This document shows positions 30,549-42,751 of a DNA stretch of 64,000 nucleotides, piece after piece (position 1 is the first letter of the stretch; the number at the start of each line of letters is the position of its first letter). Under the pieces are notes generated by a model. That model did not search any database, was not told where the DNA came from, and saw only the letters and a program-made list of their open reading frames with translations. Made by a program: the position numbers and the translations under genes. Where the stretch lies: NCBI GenBank assembly GCA_022747635.1, contig JAKTNV010000042.1, positions 1,624,501-1,688,500 on the forward strand. Reading direction: 5' to 3'. This stretch comes from Hetaerina americana. Lineage: Eukaryota > Arthropoda > Insecta > Odonata > Calopterygidae.

Positions 30549-31739
30549 TTTATTTCTCCCATGGATCGGAAATACTTGCCGCGTATTGAATTATGGGCTA
30601 AATAAATGGGGTATGATCTATCTGTTTCTTTTTCATTACATTAGCCTTCAACCCGTCTAATGAAACCTCACTTCTTCAAGTGCCTTATAGCCCGCATATT
30701 CTTCTGATGTGACTTCTGCATGAAAGATTAGATTTTAGTGGAGCACAAAAGTATGTTGCCAGTTTTATGATGCTTAAATCGATCCCATTATTTTATAATA
30801 TACGTCATGTTCATTTTTTCTATATTTCTGAAATTTAATTTCAGTAATGTGTATTTCTGATATTTAATTCTAACCCTCATTATAAAATCAGTTCGATATC
30901 TGGGCTTAACCATTAGAGATGACTCACAATTTGACAAGGTCCTTATTTCTCTAAAAATCACTGTCGTCTGAAAGTAACCGGAGTATGTGCACTTAAGTCG
31001 TTAATGTATTACAAGATGGTAGAGTTTCTAATAACACTTCCTCCCAGCCCATCGATCACTGCTTTTTGTGTATGATTGGATAAAAATTCCCTGATCCAGT
31101 TTGTCACTTCCTCGTTTATACAATAATATTTTAGTTTCCAAATGATGATTTGCCGATTTTATCACTAAAATATTTTTGTCGTGTCACACAGTAATTATAA
31201 ATTGGGTTCTACGATCTCATAAAATCAAGTTATCAGCCAGTCGCCATTCGGTTGGATTATCCGTGAATTTTTTATAAAGATTTCAATTAATGAAGTTTGG
31301 AGGGATAGCTTCAGATAATGCTTATTTGTCATCCCACAAAATATTCAAAAACGTCGGTCATTTTCCGTCATTTGGTCGGGTGCACACCGCAGCAAGGTTA
31401 CTTGTTCCTTCAAATCCGGATTGCTCAGTGTTATCTTTTTCTTCATGGGTCGCTTACTTGAGGTGAAATTCATTGTTCCACGTAGAGCACCAGTTGTAAT
31501 TATTTCAGAAAATATTTTGGGGAGAATTTTTGGCCTCCAATTGTGTGCTAAACCCTCAGCGGTCCCCTTGTTCGGACGAAGTCGCTCGTTCTACCTCGGT
31601 CAGCCAGTGTGTCCGTATCTCATGAGAAAAAGGATTGAGCTGTAGGGACTCAAGGATGGGACACCGGAAGATGCTGCGGAATTACGTACGCGCACCATAG
31701 TTCACTTACGATGGTCTCAGTACGAGCTCGTGGTGGCGC
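30549..31739. other. AT-rich sequence with no recognised feature
   Basis: No gene or repeat recognised. The frame at 31421-31645 (plus, 74 codons) is unassigned. Confidence 0.45.
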
Positions 31740-31774
31740 TCGGACCCCTTTTATATAGGCATTTCGGACCCCTT
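31740..31774 (+). promoter_or_regulatory. TATA-like motif between direct repeats
   Basis: TTTATATAGGC sits between two exact copies of the 11-mer TCGGACCCCTT (31740-31750 and 31764-31774). The GC content rises around it. It could be a core promoter or part of an LTR-like repeat, but no transcript or coding frame is recognisable downstream. Confidence 0.2.
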
Positions 31775-31959
31775 AGGCTACCCAGACATGACCGTATTGA
31801 ATTGGGTGGGAGCCCCTTGGAGATGGGCGGGGCAGAATGGATGAAATCATAAGAGCCGAGCCGTAAGGGCCAGGAGCTCGGAACTTTATCCCCAGTCCTG
31901 CCTTTGAAATCCCTGCAGAATTCGTGCGTGAGGTTCTAGAGGCTCTGGGCTTATTCGTT

Positions 31960-32520
31960 TTGGGAATCAAACGGGGGGCAAAGAGGAGTAAGAGAGGAGA
32001 ACATGGGTCGGGTGGTGGTTAGTGTGAATATGTGGAGGGGAGGCGACGATTGCGGTGACGAGGTAATGGACGACTTGGTGCGGGGCACCGTGAACTTTGA
32101 ATGGGCCTTGGGGAAACTGGCCCCTGCGAGCGTCAAGGGAGAGGGAATGTCCGTCTGTCTGCATTGAAGATGCGTCGAGGTCACCGCGGGGTTTAGAGGG
32201 TCGCGGGGAAGGGGGTGAGACGTGTGTCGGGGAACTTCCCTTGTCTCAGGCTCCCCGAGGGCGACGATGCCACCGTCTTGGGAAAAAGAAGCATTCCCCT
32301 TCGCTCTGTCTCGCCTCCGCTCTCCCCTCCCCCCACCCAACAACCTTCTCGCCCCCGAGTCCTCTTCCCTGCGGACCGCCTCCTCTCCCGTTCTCCTCAC
32401 CTCGAGGGAAGCACGAAGTGGGAAGGAGGAGGAAAATGCCATGGAATGCGATTGACTCTCCAGTCCGATCTCGGTGTCGTTCAAACTGCTTCATTTTTTA
32501 AGGGCAGGGGAGGGCTTTTG
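31960..32520. other. GC-rich skewed block
   Basis: A G-rich left half and C/T-rich right half keep frames open on both strands (31951-32484 minus, 32097-32501 plus). No domain is recognised, and I consider these frames artefacts. Confidence 0.5.
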
Positions 32521-33115
32521 GATACATAGGTGCTTAATTCGATAACCGGCTGGTCTTTTCAGCTCCCGTGACATCTGTAATCGCTTAGCTGAACGTCCAC
32601 TTCCGTTTTATGTTGGAGTTTTGATGACGAGGGAACTTCTTTAAGCTTGAGACTCATTTCGAATGTGCGCGTCGCCCTGTCTGGAATATCGACGTTGTAT
32701 TTTAAATGGCAGTTTTTGTCAAGGAAACAAATTCACGGCGTTTGTAGGCTTTGGACTATTGGGCCCTCTTTCTTTTAAGGATGCTAGTCATGTGATTACG
32801 ATGTGGGTAGAGACCGGGTGGAACCAAGGACAGATTTCATCAGTTCTACACGTTGACTATTTTGTGAGTGTGCGGGGTAAGCTAAAGGAATCCCATTCCG
32901 GGGCCCCATCGTCAACATGCCTCTGGATTCCATCAGCTGTTATTGAGCTATTTTTATGAGTCTTATGTGTTTCAAACCAAACTGTAAATAAGAAGAGAAA
33001 CTACCTGCCTTGTTTTCAGGCTCTTTAATAGTTGGTAATAGGTGAGTTCTCTCGCTTGTCAAATAGATCTTCAGTTTAAAGCTTATGTTTTAGCTATGAA
33101 GAATTATTACGAACA
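32521..33115. other. Unannotated sequence
   Basis: The 98-codon frame at 32663-32959 (plus) has a mixed composition but no recognised motif. No repeat was found. Confidence 0.35.
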
Positions 33116-33480
33116 GTAGTCTGCTTTGTCAAGGTAACTTTTTAATGGTCTCCAGGGCCTGTCGCAATTAATGCTCCGCTTAACATGCTACTTAAAATAC
33201 CTCTTTAAACTTGAATATTTTCTATCTCCCTTCATTTCGTCCAGCATGTCTAATCTTTCCTTCCATGTATTTTGCTTTCTCACCTTTTTCCCGTCTATCA
33301 CAGTCTTCATCAGCCCACTGACCCAAATTATTCGCTGCGTCCTCTTTGCCTGCCTTCTTCTAATTCCGCCCAGCTTGTATTTTTCCTTCTAAGGTTATCA
33401 GCTTTATATTATAAACTTTATTTATTTTTTTCCTAGCCGTCCGTATAAAATCCTACTATTTACGCCTACTGTCATGCTTT
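33116..33480 (-). mobile_element. RTE-like LINE, C-terminal and 3' fragment (copy 2)
   Basis: The minus strand encodes LMKTVIDGKKVRKQ, then RLDMLDEMKGDRKYSSLKR and a stop. The first two blocks align with LKTVIEGRMLGKRG and IGMLNGMK in the 24.1-kb copy. The third aligns with its KYSELKR. A CCTTGACAAAGCAGACTACT segment follows, similar to the short 3' end of that copy. Only the last third of the C-terminal domain survives. Edges are approximate. Confidence 0.6.
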
Positions 33481-33701
33481 ATCGGTCCAGTCTCGGATCC
33501 TTTAAATTTTACTCCCCATGTCTTAGTTTTCAATACATTATGAAGAACACGCTTCCCTACAAATCCGCAGAATATTGCATATTCTCAGACAACCAGCACA
33601 CTGCTCCTCGGATTTTTGAAAACATTTTGTAAAAAAATGTGCCATAGAACTAGAGAGCGGTTGTGCACGCATCGAAACTCCGAGTGCTAGCATAGAATGA
33701 T

Positions 33702-33812
33702 ATCTACATCTACATCTACATAATACCCCGCAAGCCGCCGCAAGGGCGTGTGGCGGGGGGTGTTAGGTCACCAACCGTAAAAAGGAAAAATACCACATGC
33801 AAAAAAAACAAC
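33702..33812 (-). mobile_element. 3' end of the (TGTAGA)n LINE, copy B
   Basis: Starts with (ATCTAC)n on the plus strand, followed by ATAATACCCCGCAAGCCGCC and AGGTCACCAACCG. It agrees closely with the copy at 44322 until about 33812, then diverges. It is a very short 5'-truncated insertion of about 110 bp. Weak similarity may resume at 33951-33962 (AACGTGCAAGCC), shared with the 42.8-kb copy. Confidence 0.75.
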
Positions 33813-35578
33813 GTTAGATATAGACGAACAGCTGTTCTATCCTTCTCTGTGTGATCCTCAAAAGCACCTCCTTACAATATTTTTCGAAACTGGCCTCCAC
33901 ATCTGCAGTTACATGCTAAGGCCTTACCTTACATATTGAATATCTAACGTTAACGTGCAAGCCACCGTTATGGTGAGTGTCAAAGGATCGTTCCACATCA
34001 GGTAACATTTAAATAATTCAATAATATAATATGTTAAATAATTCAAGTCACGGGAATTATTTTACAACACCAGCATTCAAGTCAGGGTGCTAGTGTGGAG
34101 AACAAGAAAATAAGGGTTAGGTGAAATAAATGCAATGCACTAGGCCACTTGAAATAATATTACCAAACACCGCCATTTGAAGTATATCTAGTCCCTTATC
34201 GTTCGCGAGAAAAATTAACTTCATAATCTGTCCGTTCTATAATTGATCTCTATAATCTTGATCTCGCTTACCGTGTTACGACGGGGCTAGTAAAAATATT
34301 TTAAAATCTTCGCTCAAAATAGAAATTTCGTCCGATGTATGCAGAAGATTTAATCAATTCTGCCCAAACTTAAATGTGATACGGTTGCTTTTCAGTTCAA
34401 TCTGATCTAGAAGTAATGCCGACATTCTGTCGCGGATTAAAGGAATTTCCGGACCAAATCAGATCCCCTAGGCAGTCGTTCGGGCGCCTTAGGTTTGATG
34501 CATCAGTTCAATGCGGCTCCTTTAGAATGAAGTGTTGGATGTTCTTAGTGAAGCTGGAGAAAATTTGGGTTAGTAAGCCAAAGCTATCTTATATTCAAGT
34601 TTTATCGTTCTTAATTGATACAATATCATGGATTTCTGCATTTTAATGATAATATGTGTGTTTAGTTCCAGCGTTGAAATCTATCTTGCCAGGATAATAG
34701 GTCTCACGAGTGAAAGTCTTGCTCCCCTATCGTATACAGTGTCTTTCACTGTCGATCAAACGCTGTAAAAGGCTAGTATCGTGATTCTATTCTCCGTGAA
34801 GACGCAGGCTGAAATCATTGGTATCTGTAATAAAAAATCTCGTGAATAAACCGTGATCTCCCCCATTATTTTCATATTGGCACTCATGTTACATAATTGT
34901 TCGTTGTTCGTAAATGTTCGGAAATGCGTCATTGGGTGCGGCAATTACGTGTGATGGTGGAGTGAGGACAATCCTTGTCCATTGCTTTCCTCCGCACTGA
35001 TTTCCCAAGGGATTATATCATTTATTGATTTTCGAAACCATATAATGTGCACTTACCCTGCTCCTTTGGAAGTAAACAGTTGCCATTGAGGTCACTCAGC
35101 CATTCAGTGTCCTATTGTTCCAAACGACGGTTTTATGTTTACTCATTTTTTGACTTAATATTTGTTCCACCCGTTAACATGCATTTAAATCATCCTTTTG
35201 AGTATATTGCTGTTAACATGGAATAATGTCAACCATGGGCTTAGTGACTGACGATGAGCATGAACAGGCTGAGGTTAAAGCTTTCAGATCTTATTCCTAT
35301 TCCTTCCCTCTATAGCTGGATAACAATATTTTGTGTCGTTTTCATTTAATTATTAATTGTGGCAATAAAAAGTTTTTAAGCTTTATACCAAGGTATAGAA
35401 TCCTATCCAATCTTGAGGTATAAACTTTATGATAATTATATGATTCACGTACGGGGTAATCTCCGGTGTAATAAAATGCTAAACGGATACTTGCGCCTGG
35501 TGATCCACCGATACGATGTGCCGGAAATATTTACAGAACGGTGTTAGGTATAACTAGTAGTCATTGAGTTAAGCTGCT
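33813..35578. other. AT-rich sequence, mostly unannotated
   Basis: A 12-bp inverted repeat (AACGTTAGATAT at 33810-33821, ATATCTAACGTT at 33940-33951) is present. The frames at 34416-34646 and 34756-34944 are unrecognised. Confidence 0.4.
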
Positions 35579-35609
35579 CTGACGATTGAAGCAAATCCAA
35601 ACCGGTTAC
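35579..35609 (+). repeat. Possible decayed hammerhead-like motif
   Basis: CTGACGA (35579-35585) is followed by a segment ending AAATC, then CAAA where GAAA is expected, then the self-complementary CCGG and TTAC. The order and spacing resemble the core at 12.3 kb. With one changed core base and no inverted partner, it is a weak call. Confidence 0.25.
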
Positions 35610-37245
35610 ACAATTACTCCTGAATCTTCGCGTGGGCGAACCGCGAGAATGGAAGCTGACACATTCTGCAACAAGAGTTCCTTGATTGGGAAGCAGGGTT
35701 GAACCTTGCTAATTTTGAATCGGATTAAGTTGCCCCTTGCCTGATCGGGCCCGTAGGAAAGGCTAACTGAAGCAGTGTACTTATTGAATATTCCTGATTT
35801 CTCTAATGCTCCCCTTCTGCAGCTGTTATTATTGACGTTTGACTTCACTGACTTTTGATGGAGAGTGTTTAACGACCTCGTGTTGGTAGTGCGCCGAGAA
35901 ACCTAATTGCCCCAGATCATTCGATCAATTTCGCGTTGCCACACCTCCATATTATCATGCGCAGTAAAAGCAAGCATTGAATATGAAAGCTAAACACGGT
36001 CGAAACTTGATTAAGATTTCAACTGCGCTTTCGATTTGTAATTGATCTTTCAAAATAGTCAAAACTGATTTGCAGCCGTCGAGCGTTCAATCGTACGTAC
36101 CATTTTGGAAGTCAGGGGTGTTATTAGAATAGGGAGCGTCGATCGCATTGCAATTTATGATCAGGAATAGAGCTGGGGGTGTTTTGAATCAACTGGGTAA
36201 TTCTGTTTCCTTGATTCCCGAACGACTCGTTATCATTCGGGAAAAAAAATATACTGCCGTAATTACTCATCTCTATCATCTCCGCTGGTGGCGACATTTT
36301 CGAAAACAGATGCACAACGGGTGGCGTAATCCCAATTTTATTTGACTCCCTTGATTGTGACGATTTAGGGAATCGTTAGGATGTCACATCGGGTGAAATC
36401 CTGAAGCGATACCAGTATAAATGGTTTCATTGCCGAGGCAGAATGAAAATGCTGGCTCTGTGAGAGGCCCTAACGGTAGAGGATTTAGTAATTCAGCGGT
36501 TACGTGCGAAACAATTTTGAAAGATGTATTCCGGTTAAAAAAAAATACAATTGCAATTAGGGGATGCTGAGTGAATGTAGTTGTAAATTTCTTGGCACAT
36601 AGGTACGTTTTTTCTTCTTTACAAACCCACGCCTGCTCTAATTATATTTTTTTCAATGTGACGTTCGACCTTTGAAGTATTTTGGGTTAATATTATAGTT
36701 ATTTATTTTATTTTTAAAATGTAATAAATAAATTAAATGGCGAGCATGCAATTGGTTTTTCATCTGGCATGTTGAGGCGATGCCATGCAATAAGAATGCA
36801 TTGAACTTTTGCTAAAATTAAAGATGAACAGCTGGTATATATGATGGATAAGTAGAATGTCCTAATTGTCCTCTTAAAACAATATGTCTTCTGGCCATTT
36901 CGTTAATGTCTCCAGGATTCCCTTCGGTTCTTTTCCTTTCAGGTGTTTGTCACCTCTTGTTACATTTTACTACTCCGTCATTACGTGTTACCAGCTCACA
37001 AGGTTAAGGAAGTCGCTTAGAAAGATTATTTCTTGTATTCTCATCGACACCAAATTATCCTTTATGTTACCGTGGATGTTTAAAACGCGTCCATCGTTTC
37101 CTTTTATTTTCCCATAAAAGACTTATTGGGTTCGTTCTTTCACGACCGTCGCACCCCAAATAAGCTTCGAAAAGAGCAACAACTCGAGCTCTCGTTTTAT
37201 TCCTACCGTGGCGGAAACAGCGTGTCTCTCGGTCTTTAAATGTGA
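35610..37245. other. Unannotated sequence
   Basis: The 80-codon frame at 35606-35848 (minus) is unrecognised. No repeat family member was seen. Confidence 0.4.
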
Positions 37246-37850
37246 TTTCATTACTCTCTCTCTGACTCGAGTGTCCCTTGTTTGCGAGCACCTCAGGCCC
37301 ATGCAGCGTGGTGTCCCCCCTTACATTTTTCCCCCTTCGGAAGAGACCCTCTCGTCCGGGACCTGCCAGCCGCACAATTGCCTAAACTCGACTCGAAGTC
37401 CCCTCACGTTACTCAGCCGGTCATCAACTTCACTTGCAACAAGCGACCTCCTCCCTCCTGTTTATGTCTCCTCCTCCCTACTTCCCCCCACACATACACC
37501 GTTGCGCTCATTTCTTGTTGGGTGGGTTGTGTGTGTGGGGGAGTGGGTAGTTTGGTGAGTTGCATTCATCCCTTCCAGCCCCTCACTCACCGCATTTTCT
37601 TAAATAAACAGGCCGCGGGCCGTGGTCAGAAGTAAAATATGTGGTTCCTTCCCTTCACCGACGCTAATCACTCGGTTTTATTTCTCCCCATTGGTTGCCC
37701 ATCGGCTTCCCCTCCCAGCTTCCGTGTTCACCATCCGTTCTCCTCTCCCTCTTCTCTCCATCTTCTCCTCTCCCTTTCCCCTGTTCTCTTTTTACTGTCT
37801 CTCTATTATTCCTCTCTCTTCCTCTCGCTTATTCCTTGCAGTTACGTATG
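37246..37850. other. Pyrimidine-rich block
   Basis: C/T-dominated plus strand with a GTGTGTGTGGGGG patch near 37530. Overlapping frames at 37208-37635 and 37622-37954 are composition-driven. Confidence 0.5.
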
Positions 37851-38492
37851 ACCTCTTTAACTATTCGTTAATTCATAGTTGGCCTACTGTTCGAAATGGA
37901 TCAACTCAATTTAAATTTTTCTCCTCCTATCTACATTTAAATAACAGTTGTTGAAGCTCATTAATTTTAATTTTGATTACGATTTTAATCATGTATTAAT
38001 TGACAGTAATTGCGATTAAATCCAATAATTCAAGTTAATTAATCAACTAAGTGTGCCTATGCTAAATATATCCAATAAAGCTCTGGGTAACATGTATATC
38101 TGGTGAATAAAATATTGTGCTTTTTCAAGCGGTGACGTTCATTAGTTTCGGATGCACTTTCCGTCCATTAAATGAGCGCACTTAGGCTTAAATTACTGAT
38201 CTTATTACTCTTTTGGGGCTTACCTTGCGCTTTCTCCGTGAGGACAGCTAATGCCGGAACAATAATGAATTGTATTAGTTTTAGATCAAATGAAATCGTA
38301 TTGCCACCCTCGTCACTATTACCCTTCCCTTCCGTTCCATGATCCTTTCTACTCTTTATCAATGGGTACTTTTCTCACCCCACATGACTCCAGCATATTC
38401 TGTCATTATATTATTTACGTGTCACTTTCTCTGTTTACTTCCCAAACTCACTCTCTCGCTCTTGTACTCCACTTTAAAATCACGTTCTACTT
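37851..38492. other. Unannotated sequence
   Basis: AT-rich. No feature was recognised. Confidence 0.45.
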
Positions 38493-38545
38493 CGCAAACC
38501 TTGATGAGGGCCTGTGGCAGGGGGTGCGCGTTATGTCACCAGACT
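38493..38545 (-). mobile_element. Decayed tail of the (TGTAGA)n LINE
   Basis: AGGGCCTGTGGCAGGGGGTG followed by TTATGTCACC closely parallels AGGGCGTGTGGCGGGGGGTG and TTAGGTCACC in the copies at 33.7 and 44.3 kb. The ATCTAC repeat is gone, so this is probably an older insertion. Confidence 0.5.
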
Positions 38546-39117
38546 TGACTATCTGCGTTCATACGTAAACTTGATACTTTCTGAATGGGAATGCCGGATG
38601 ATAATTGGGGTTTTACATTCGCATTTATTATGGCGATTTCTCCATCTTCCCCTCTGTCTCTCTTATTCCAAAAGCGTAGGTTGGTCTGTATACCTGTCGT
38701 TGTCATACTAAGCTCCTGATAAGAGAGTTTTAAGATTAGTTTTAACCGAAATAAGGTGTTTTATGACTGAATGTAATTTCAGTGACATTAACTTTCCCAA
38801 TCGTTATCCCTCTTCGCATTTCCAGTTTAGATTCTCCTTGGGAAGATTGATTACCAATGCATTATAATTCTGGCGTATCGTAATAATTTTATGTTCACGG
38901 ATTATCCAGGGGTTGGTCTTCTGCTGTAAATTGTTTGGGTGTAAGTACATCATTCATCTAAATAGTCGGTGTGACTCCTTGTTTACCGATCAAAAATATT
39001 CTCCAGATTTCAAGTTTTGAATTAGGGCGGCAACCGTCCAAGACAAGCTTTATGCTTGTAATTACTTTTTTCAATTAGTGAGCGTGAATGAATATTTTTG
39101 GTTAGAGCTCCATGCCG
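38546..39117. other. Unannotated sequence
   Basis: No feature was recognised. Confidence 0.45.
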
Positions 39118-40135
39118 GAAACGTAGGTAATCTCGCTTCTTCGTCCTCCTCACGCCTCCTGCCCCCCCCCACCTCTCGTCCCTTTTCATCTTCCGCCTTC
39201 CTCATCAAAATCCCACGTCTCCTTCGCCGCAGCATATCTCGGCCCTCCTCCCACCCCCCCACGACCACTCTCTCACTACCTTTCTCCTCTCTCCCGTCCT
39301 CTTCGTCTCCGCTCTCATTTTCGTCAACTTCTTTCGGGCCTCGCACGTCCACCTCTCCCCACTTCCGTCCTCACCTCGTGTGTCCCAACCCACCTACCCT
39401 CCCATCTTCCCCTCGTGAGAGCGCCCCCTTCCCCGCCACGGATCCCGCCCGTCCCCCCGCACCTCCGAAAGACCTCAACCACATCACCTTCTCTCCCCGT
39501 CATTCCCCCATGCTCCTCCTCCTCCATAACACGCATACATGTCTCCTCCAGAATATCCGGCGATTAAGAACAGTGGGGTGGGGGAGGAACGAATGGCGGG
39601 AACTTGTGGAAGGAGTTAGTGGCGAGAGGAGTGCGAGGCGGGGTTTGGGAGGGGTTTTGGGTGGGGATTATAGCACTACTACTTCCACCACAACGCTCTA
39701 GAGGAACGACTTTTTCCCCCGCCCCATACTCCGCGCGCCCACGCCGAGCCTCTCTTCCCCTTCCCCGCTCAGACGCCCTCTCACCCCACACGGCGCCATC
39801 CGCGCCCCTTCATGCGCGTATTATTGTGGGGGCAGGAGGGGGGAGGGGTCGGTAGGGTCTTGGGGGAAGGATCCCTCTTTCCACCCCCTTTCCTTCTTTT
39901 CCTCCCTCTCCCCCGCTCCGTTCCTTCACAACTCGTCTTTCTTCTTCCTTCCTGCTCCCCGACCACTTCCTCTTCTCCATCCCCCCACCTCTCACCCTCA
40001 GCCACCCCTCCCTCTCTTGCGTCAAAGGGGAGGGTGGGGGTGTATCTGAGGGGTGGTGGTGGGAGGGCTTGGAGGAAGGGATGGGGTGCTCTGGAGTCGG
40101 AAAGCCTGGAGGCACTCGGCGGTCGGGGAATGGGA
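39118..40135. other. GC-rich block with alternating purine and pyrimidine runs
   Basis: C/T-rich segments (39130-39540, 39700-39810, 39880-40020) alternate with G-rich ones (39565-39660, 39826-39870, 40025-40130). Frames up to 207 codons are open on both strands and are low-complexity. A GTGGGGGCAGG-type G-run at 39828 has a similar counterpart at 41110, suggesting a shared repeat. Several G-runs could form quadruplexes. Confidence 0.55.
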
Positions 40136-41085
40136 TAGAATTTGTGTTTTATTGTCCTTGGACAATATCCACGGGTGAGCAAGGTATACGGAAATTCAAT
40201 AACAAAAGCAGGCTCGTGTTTGGAAATAATGCGTATAATGAGCACGCAAACAGTTGGAAATTAATCCACATTAAGCGAACATTCCTGCTGACGCTCGTTG
40301 TTTTTTTTTCTCTCTCTCTTTCTCGATTTGCCCGAGAGTACATTCCGAACGAATTTTGGCGCGAAGCAAATGAAAGAACAGCAAATTGAAGATCGTTCGT
40401 ATTATTAACAAGGTTACTTGCATAAGGGAATGCTAATGGAAAAGGTGAAACTGTGAGAAATTAGAGGCAAGTGAAAAATAAAATAATTGAATAAGCGGTG
40501 TGGAACACAGTGGAAGTAATTGGCGTTGTTTTTTGTAGCATACACGAATGAAAAGTTACGGATATGAATTTGCAACTGTCACGCCCGCGCCACAAAATGG
40601 TAGCACATTTATTCGTGAATATAGTGAAGTTTAAGCATATAAGGTTGGCTTTTTTTCCAGAATTAATTCACACAATATGGACTAATTACTTTGGGCCTAG
40701 CCAATCCTACAAAAGAGATGAGAGCATCAAGGGGTTGTCACGTTAATTAAGCGGTAGCAACACTGGTTTTAAATTTTGTCAGTCATAATCATGGAGATGG
40801 GGGATTAAGGCAATAAGCAAGGTGACACCGCCGAGTTATGCTCAATGAAACGCCAAAACAATGGTTTAATTGAGGTAAATTGTTAGAAAGAAACTACCTA
40901 AGGAATAAGTACTTCAGATGTTTATGTAAAGTAAAAAATGTGGAGCTTTTAGTGACGCAAATCCTGGAATATGTAAGTTAGGGAACTGGGAATGACCGAG
41001 CAACAAATTCAATGTTTATTGTCCTATTCATGGGATATATGTATATACATTTATATAAATTTTATGACAAACAAATGTGGTTTCG
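40136..41085. other. Unannotated sequence
   Basis: AT-rich. The weak frame at 40564-40746 is unrecognised. Confidence 0.45.
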
Positions 41086-41625
41086 GGATAAGTGGCGCGT
41101 AGTACACGTGGGGGCAGGGGGGGGGAGAGGTCGGGTAGGCGGGGATTTGAGGGGAAATGGGCTAGCAGAGGGGTGTGCGTGGAGATGCGTTAGGTGAGGG
41201 TGGGGAGGAGAGTGGAATGTGAAAAGAGGAGGCGGAGGGAAAGGCGACCCTAGCCGTTGCAGCTTCCCGTGCCCTGTCGGTCGAATCGATGGAGCCCCGG
41301 CTTTCTCTCTCTCTCTCTGTCTCTCTTTCTCCCTCCCTCCCTCCATCCCCTTCCACCGTGGGGGAAGGGAGTGGCCAAAGAAGGGAGGGATGGACAGAGG
41401 GTGTCCGATGAGGTCGGTCCCCGTCGGCGTGGGGCATTCGCGGGGGAGGGGGGCGAACCGCGGGGGCAAGGAGAGACCACCTCTCTTTCTTCGCCCCTCT
41501 TCCACGTCTCACGCGTCCCGATCCCTTTCCGCTCCCCCTCCTCCGGTCCAGCTGCACGGGGACGATCCAGTGCTTGTGAGAACGATACGGTCGAATCGAT
41601 TCCCAAACGATATTTTGAATTTAAT
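41086..41625. other. GC-rich skewed block
   Basis: It starts with a G-rich run similar to 39817-39870, then a CTCTCTCTCT tract (41302-41340) and mixed GC-rich DNA. Overlapping frames on both strands are composition artefacts. Confidence 0.5.
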
Positions 41626-42750
41626 CCTTCTCCGAACGTCTTAGATGTCCACGAAGATTGAGTTATTTTTAATAGCCCACGCCGGATGATCGCAGTTCGA
41701 TAGATAATAAGGAATGAGTAGGAATGGTACGTGCCTGTGTAGGAATAAGTACGTTAGTCTCTTCGTTATGTAGCAGCATGCATTGAGTGAGGGAAATTGG
41801 GCTTCTGTTCTTAAAATGCTGTGCGTCGGATGTCTGTGAGTTGGAGAATTTACGCATGAGAGATGGTCAACAATGTGAGGGCTCGAGAGGACATGTACAT
41901 TCCAGCTACGCTAGTTTTAGCCAATTCATAAATGATTACTACGCGCTTCATATGTAGTGGTGAAAGTCGTGAGTGGACGTTAGATTTACTGCGGTCATTC
42001 CTCTTCTAAAATCGTGAGCGCTTACTTATTGAGGTCGGAATCCGAATACAATTGTGGGTTATATTGGATGTGTGTGAACGTGCAGCACAAATGTAAATAT
42101 TTTTGCGTAGATCAGTTGCGCTCCCGAATCGATTCAGATGGAATTGAAATAATTGACTCGAAAGAATGCGAATAAATGGGAAAGAACCTATCTGTAATTG
42201 AATCTGAATTTCCCATCTCAGTTTTCAATTCGGTCGTCACGGTTTCCCTTGGACAAAATTTATCTCATTGATTTCCTCTCCCTCCCAGGTTTACTTACTC
42301 TTCCCATTATATTTTCACAAACTCAAATTTTTTTCAAGTTTCGTGTCACTCCTGTACGTTTTCACCGTTGTATTATATAATTCAAGAAGAATACCTATTT
42401 CGATGGACTAGTCGCTATAAAAAGAAAGAAATTGAATGAACCAGGATCAGAAAATAAAGGGATGACTGTGCTTACCAGGGAACTAAAACATGAGAGCAAG
42501 GCCACTTAAAATATACGAAAATTACCCAAAATCTAAACAAGGAACATTTGTTATGAGCCGGTTGTTTGTTGCGTGTTCTAAAATGAATTCTAATTACCAT
42601 TAACTTGTGTTTTATACCGAAGTCGTTGATGTCGAGGAATAGTTATCATATGTATATATTAAATGCCAAATTGAATATATCCGTATCTACGGTAAACTCC
42701 TCGTAACGCCCGTCTCCAAACCAGACCAAAGTTAATGCACTGCTGCGTAT
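41626..42750. other. AT-rich sequence with no recognised feature
   Basis: No gene, SINE or LINE recognised. Confidence 0.45.
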
Positions 42751-42751
42751 C

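Noticed and set aside
39078..39701. 207-codon plus frame
   Set aside because: It lies in a C/T-rich block, has mostly S, P, T and R, and is overlapped by minus-strand frames.
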